Assembly (NCBI GenBank): GCA_041584155.1
Contig: JBFHEL010000205.1
Location: 1-7,507, forward strand
From: Saccharicrinis sp041584155
GTDB lineage: Bacteria > Bacteroidota > Bacteroidia > Bacteroidales > Marinilabiliaceae
DNA length: 7,507 nucleotides
Direction: 5' to 3'
Within the stretch, counting starts at the first letter, position 1. The number at the start of each line of letters is the position of its first letter. Shown here one piece after another: positions 7,191 to 7,507 of the stretch. The notes beneath the pieces were generated by a model, which was not told where the DNA came from, searched no databases, and saw nothing but the letters and a program-made list of their open reading frames with translations. The position numbers and the translations under genes were made by a program.

Positions 7191-7507
7191 GCACTAACTT
7201 TTTTTATTGAGCAAGCTGAGGTAATATATCATATCAGGTACAAAATTTGGGTCTGAATAAAAAATAACAAGGCTAAAGGGGAAAGCGATAAGGCCCTAAA
7301 TAGCAATGAATAAGCATTAAGAAAGCTATACATAGGAGCTCACCTCTTAGCGTACTTGTTAACCCGGGTCATTACAGTGTCCCTTTAGGAACAGAGAAGT
7401 TATTGTTAATTTTTTCAGTAATAGAAGTACAAATACTTCTGTGGAATCTTTCAATGCAAGATCAAAGAATTAAAAAAGTAATTTAGGGGTGTTGGAGATA
7501 TAAAAAA
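7191..7507. other. Intergenic stretch without a recognised gene; inverted repeats
   Basis: No frame here codes for anything I recognise. The core (about 7265-7390) is visibly richer in G and C than its flanks. CTAAAGGG (7273-7280) is the exact complement of CCCTTTAG (7381-7388), and between them lies a bulged hairpin at 7295-7336. A separate exact inverted repeat, AGAAGTA / TACTTCT, lies at 7423-7440 with a CAAA loop. On the minus strand, 7333 down to 7229 could encode a 34-residue hydrophobic peptide. The right edge (from about 7441) is AT-rich, with no start of a further gene visible. It may be a small RNA locus, a decayed sequence or the leader of a gene beyond the edge; I cannot decide which. 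Confidence 0.5.

Noticed and set aside
7191..7507. tmRNA, RNase P RNA, SRP RNA, tRNA or transposon remnant
   Set aside because: None of the signature sequences I know for these RNAs is present, and there are no terminal repeats or transposase fragments.

Overview
The window is low-GC DNA with five things in it: four protein genes and a right-hand stretch of about 320 bases with no convincing gene. Several features point to Bacteroidota. Shine-Dalgarno sequences are absent in front of the genes. Candidate promoters resemble the TTTG / TAnnTTTG pattern of that phylum. A secreted protein has an Ala-x-Ala-Gln cleavage site, and it fuses a GH3-like part to a serine hydrolase, an architecture common there. 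A marine or anaerobic Bacteroidia lineage is plausible, but the order cannot be fixed from this sequence.

Layout, left to right. (1) Minus strand, 2073 down to the left edge: the first 691 residues of a large GAF-domain protein whose C-terminus lies outside the window. (2) Plus strand, 2364-3665: an M18 zinc aminopeptidase with all metal and catalytic residues, divergent from gene 1 across a 290-base intergenic region and followed by a hairpin. (3) Minus strand, 6532-3851: an exported 893-residue protein with a shortened, apparently inactive GH3-like N-terminal half and an intact class-C-beta-lactamase-like serine hydrolase C-terminal half. It is convergent with gene 2 and uses a GTG start. 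(4) Plus strand, 6757-7158: a stand-alone CheY-like receiver domain, divergent from gene 3, with its own promoter candidate and a strong intrinsic terminator at 7165-7190. (5) 7191-7507: no recognisable gene, but several inverted repeats and one small hydrophobic minus-strand ORF.

The genes do not form an operon. Each is transcribed opposite to its neighbour, so each is probably its own transcription unit. Shared function can be argued only weakly: a cytosolic peptidase, an envelope hydrolase and two signalling proteins. I see no CRISPR array, tRNA, rRNA, insertion sequence or integrase. The most unusual items are the decayed GH3 half of the exported fusion, the uncharacterised parts of the GAF protein, and the possible folded RNA or small hydrophobic peptide at the right end.
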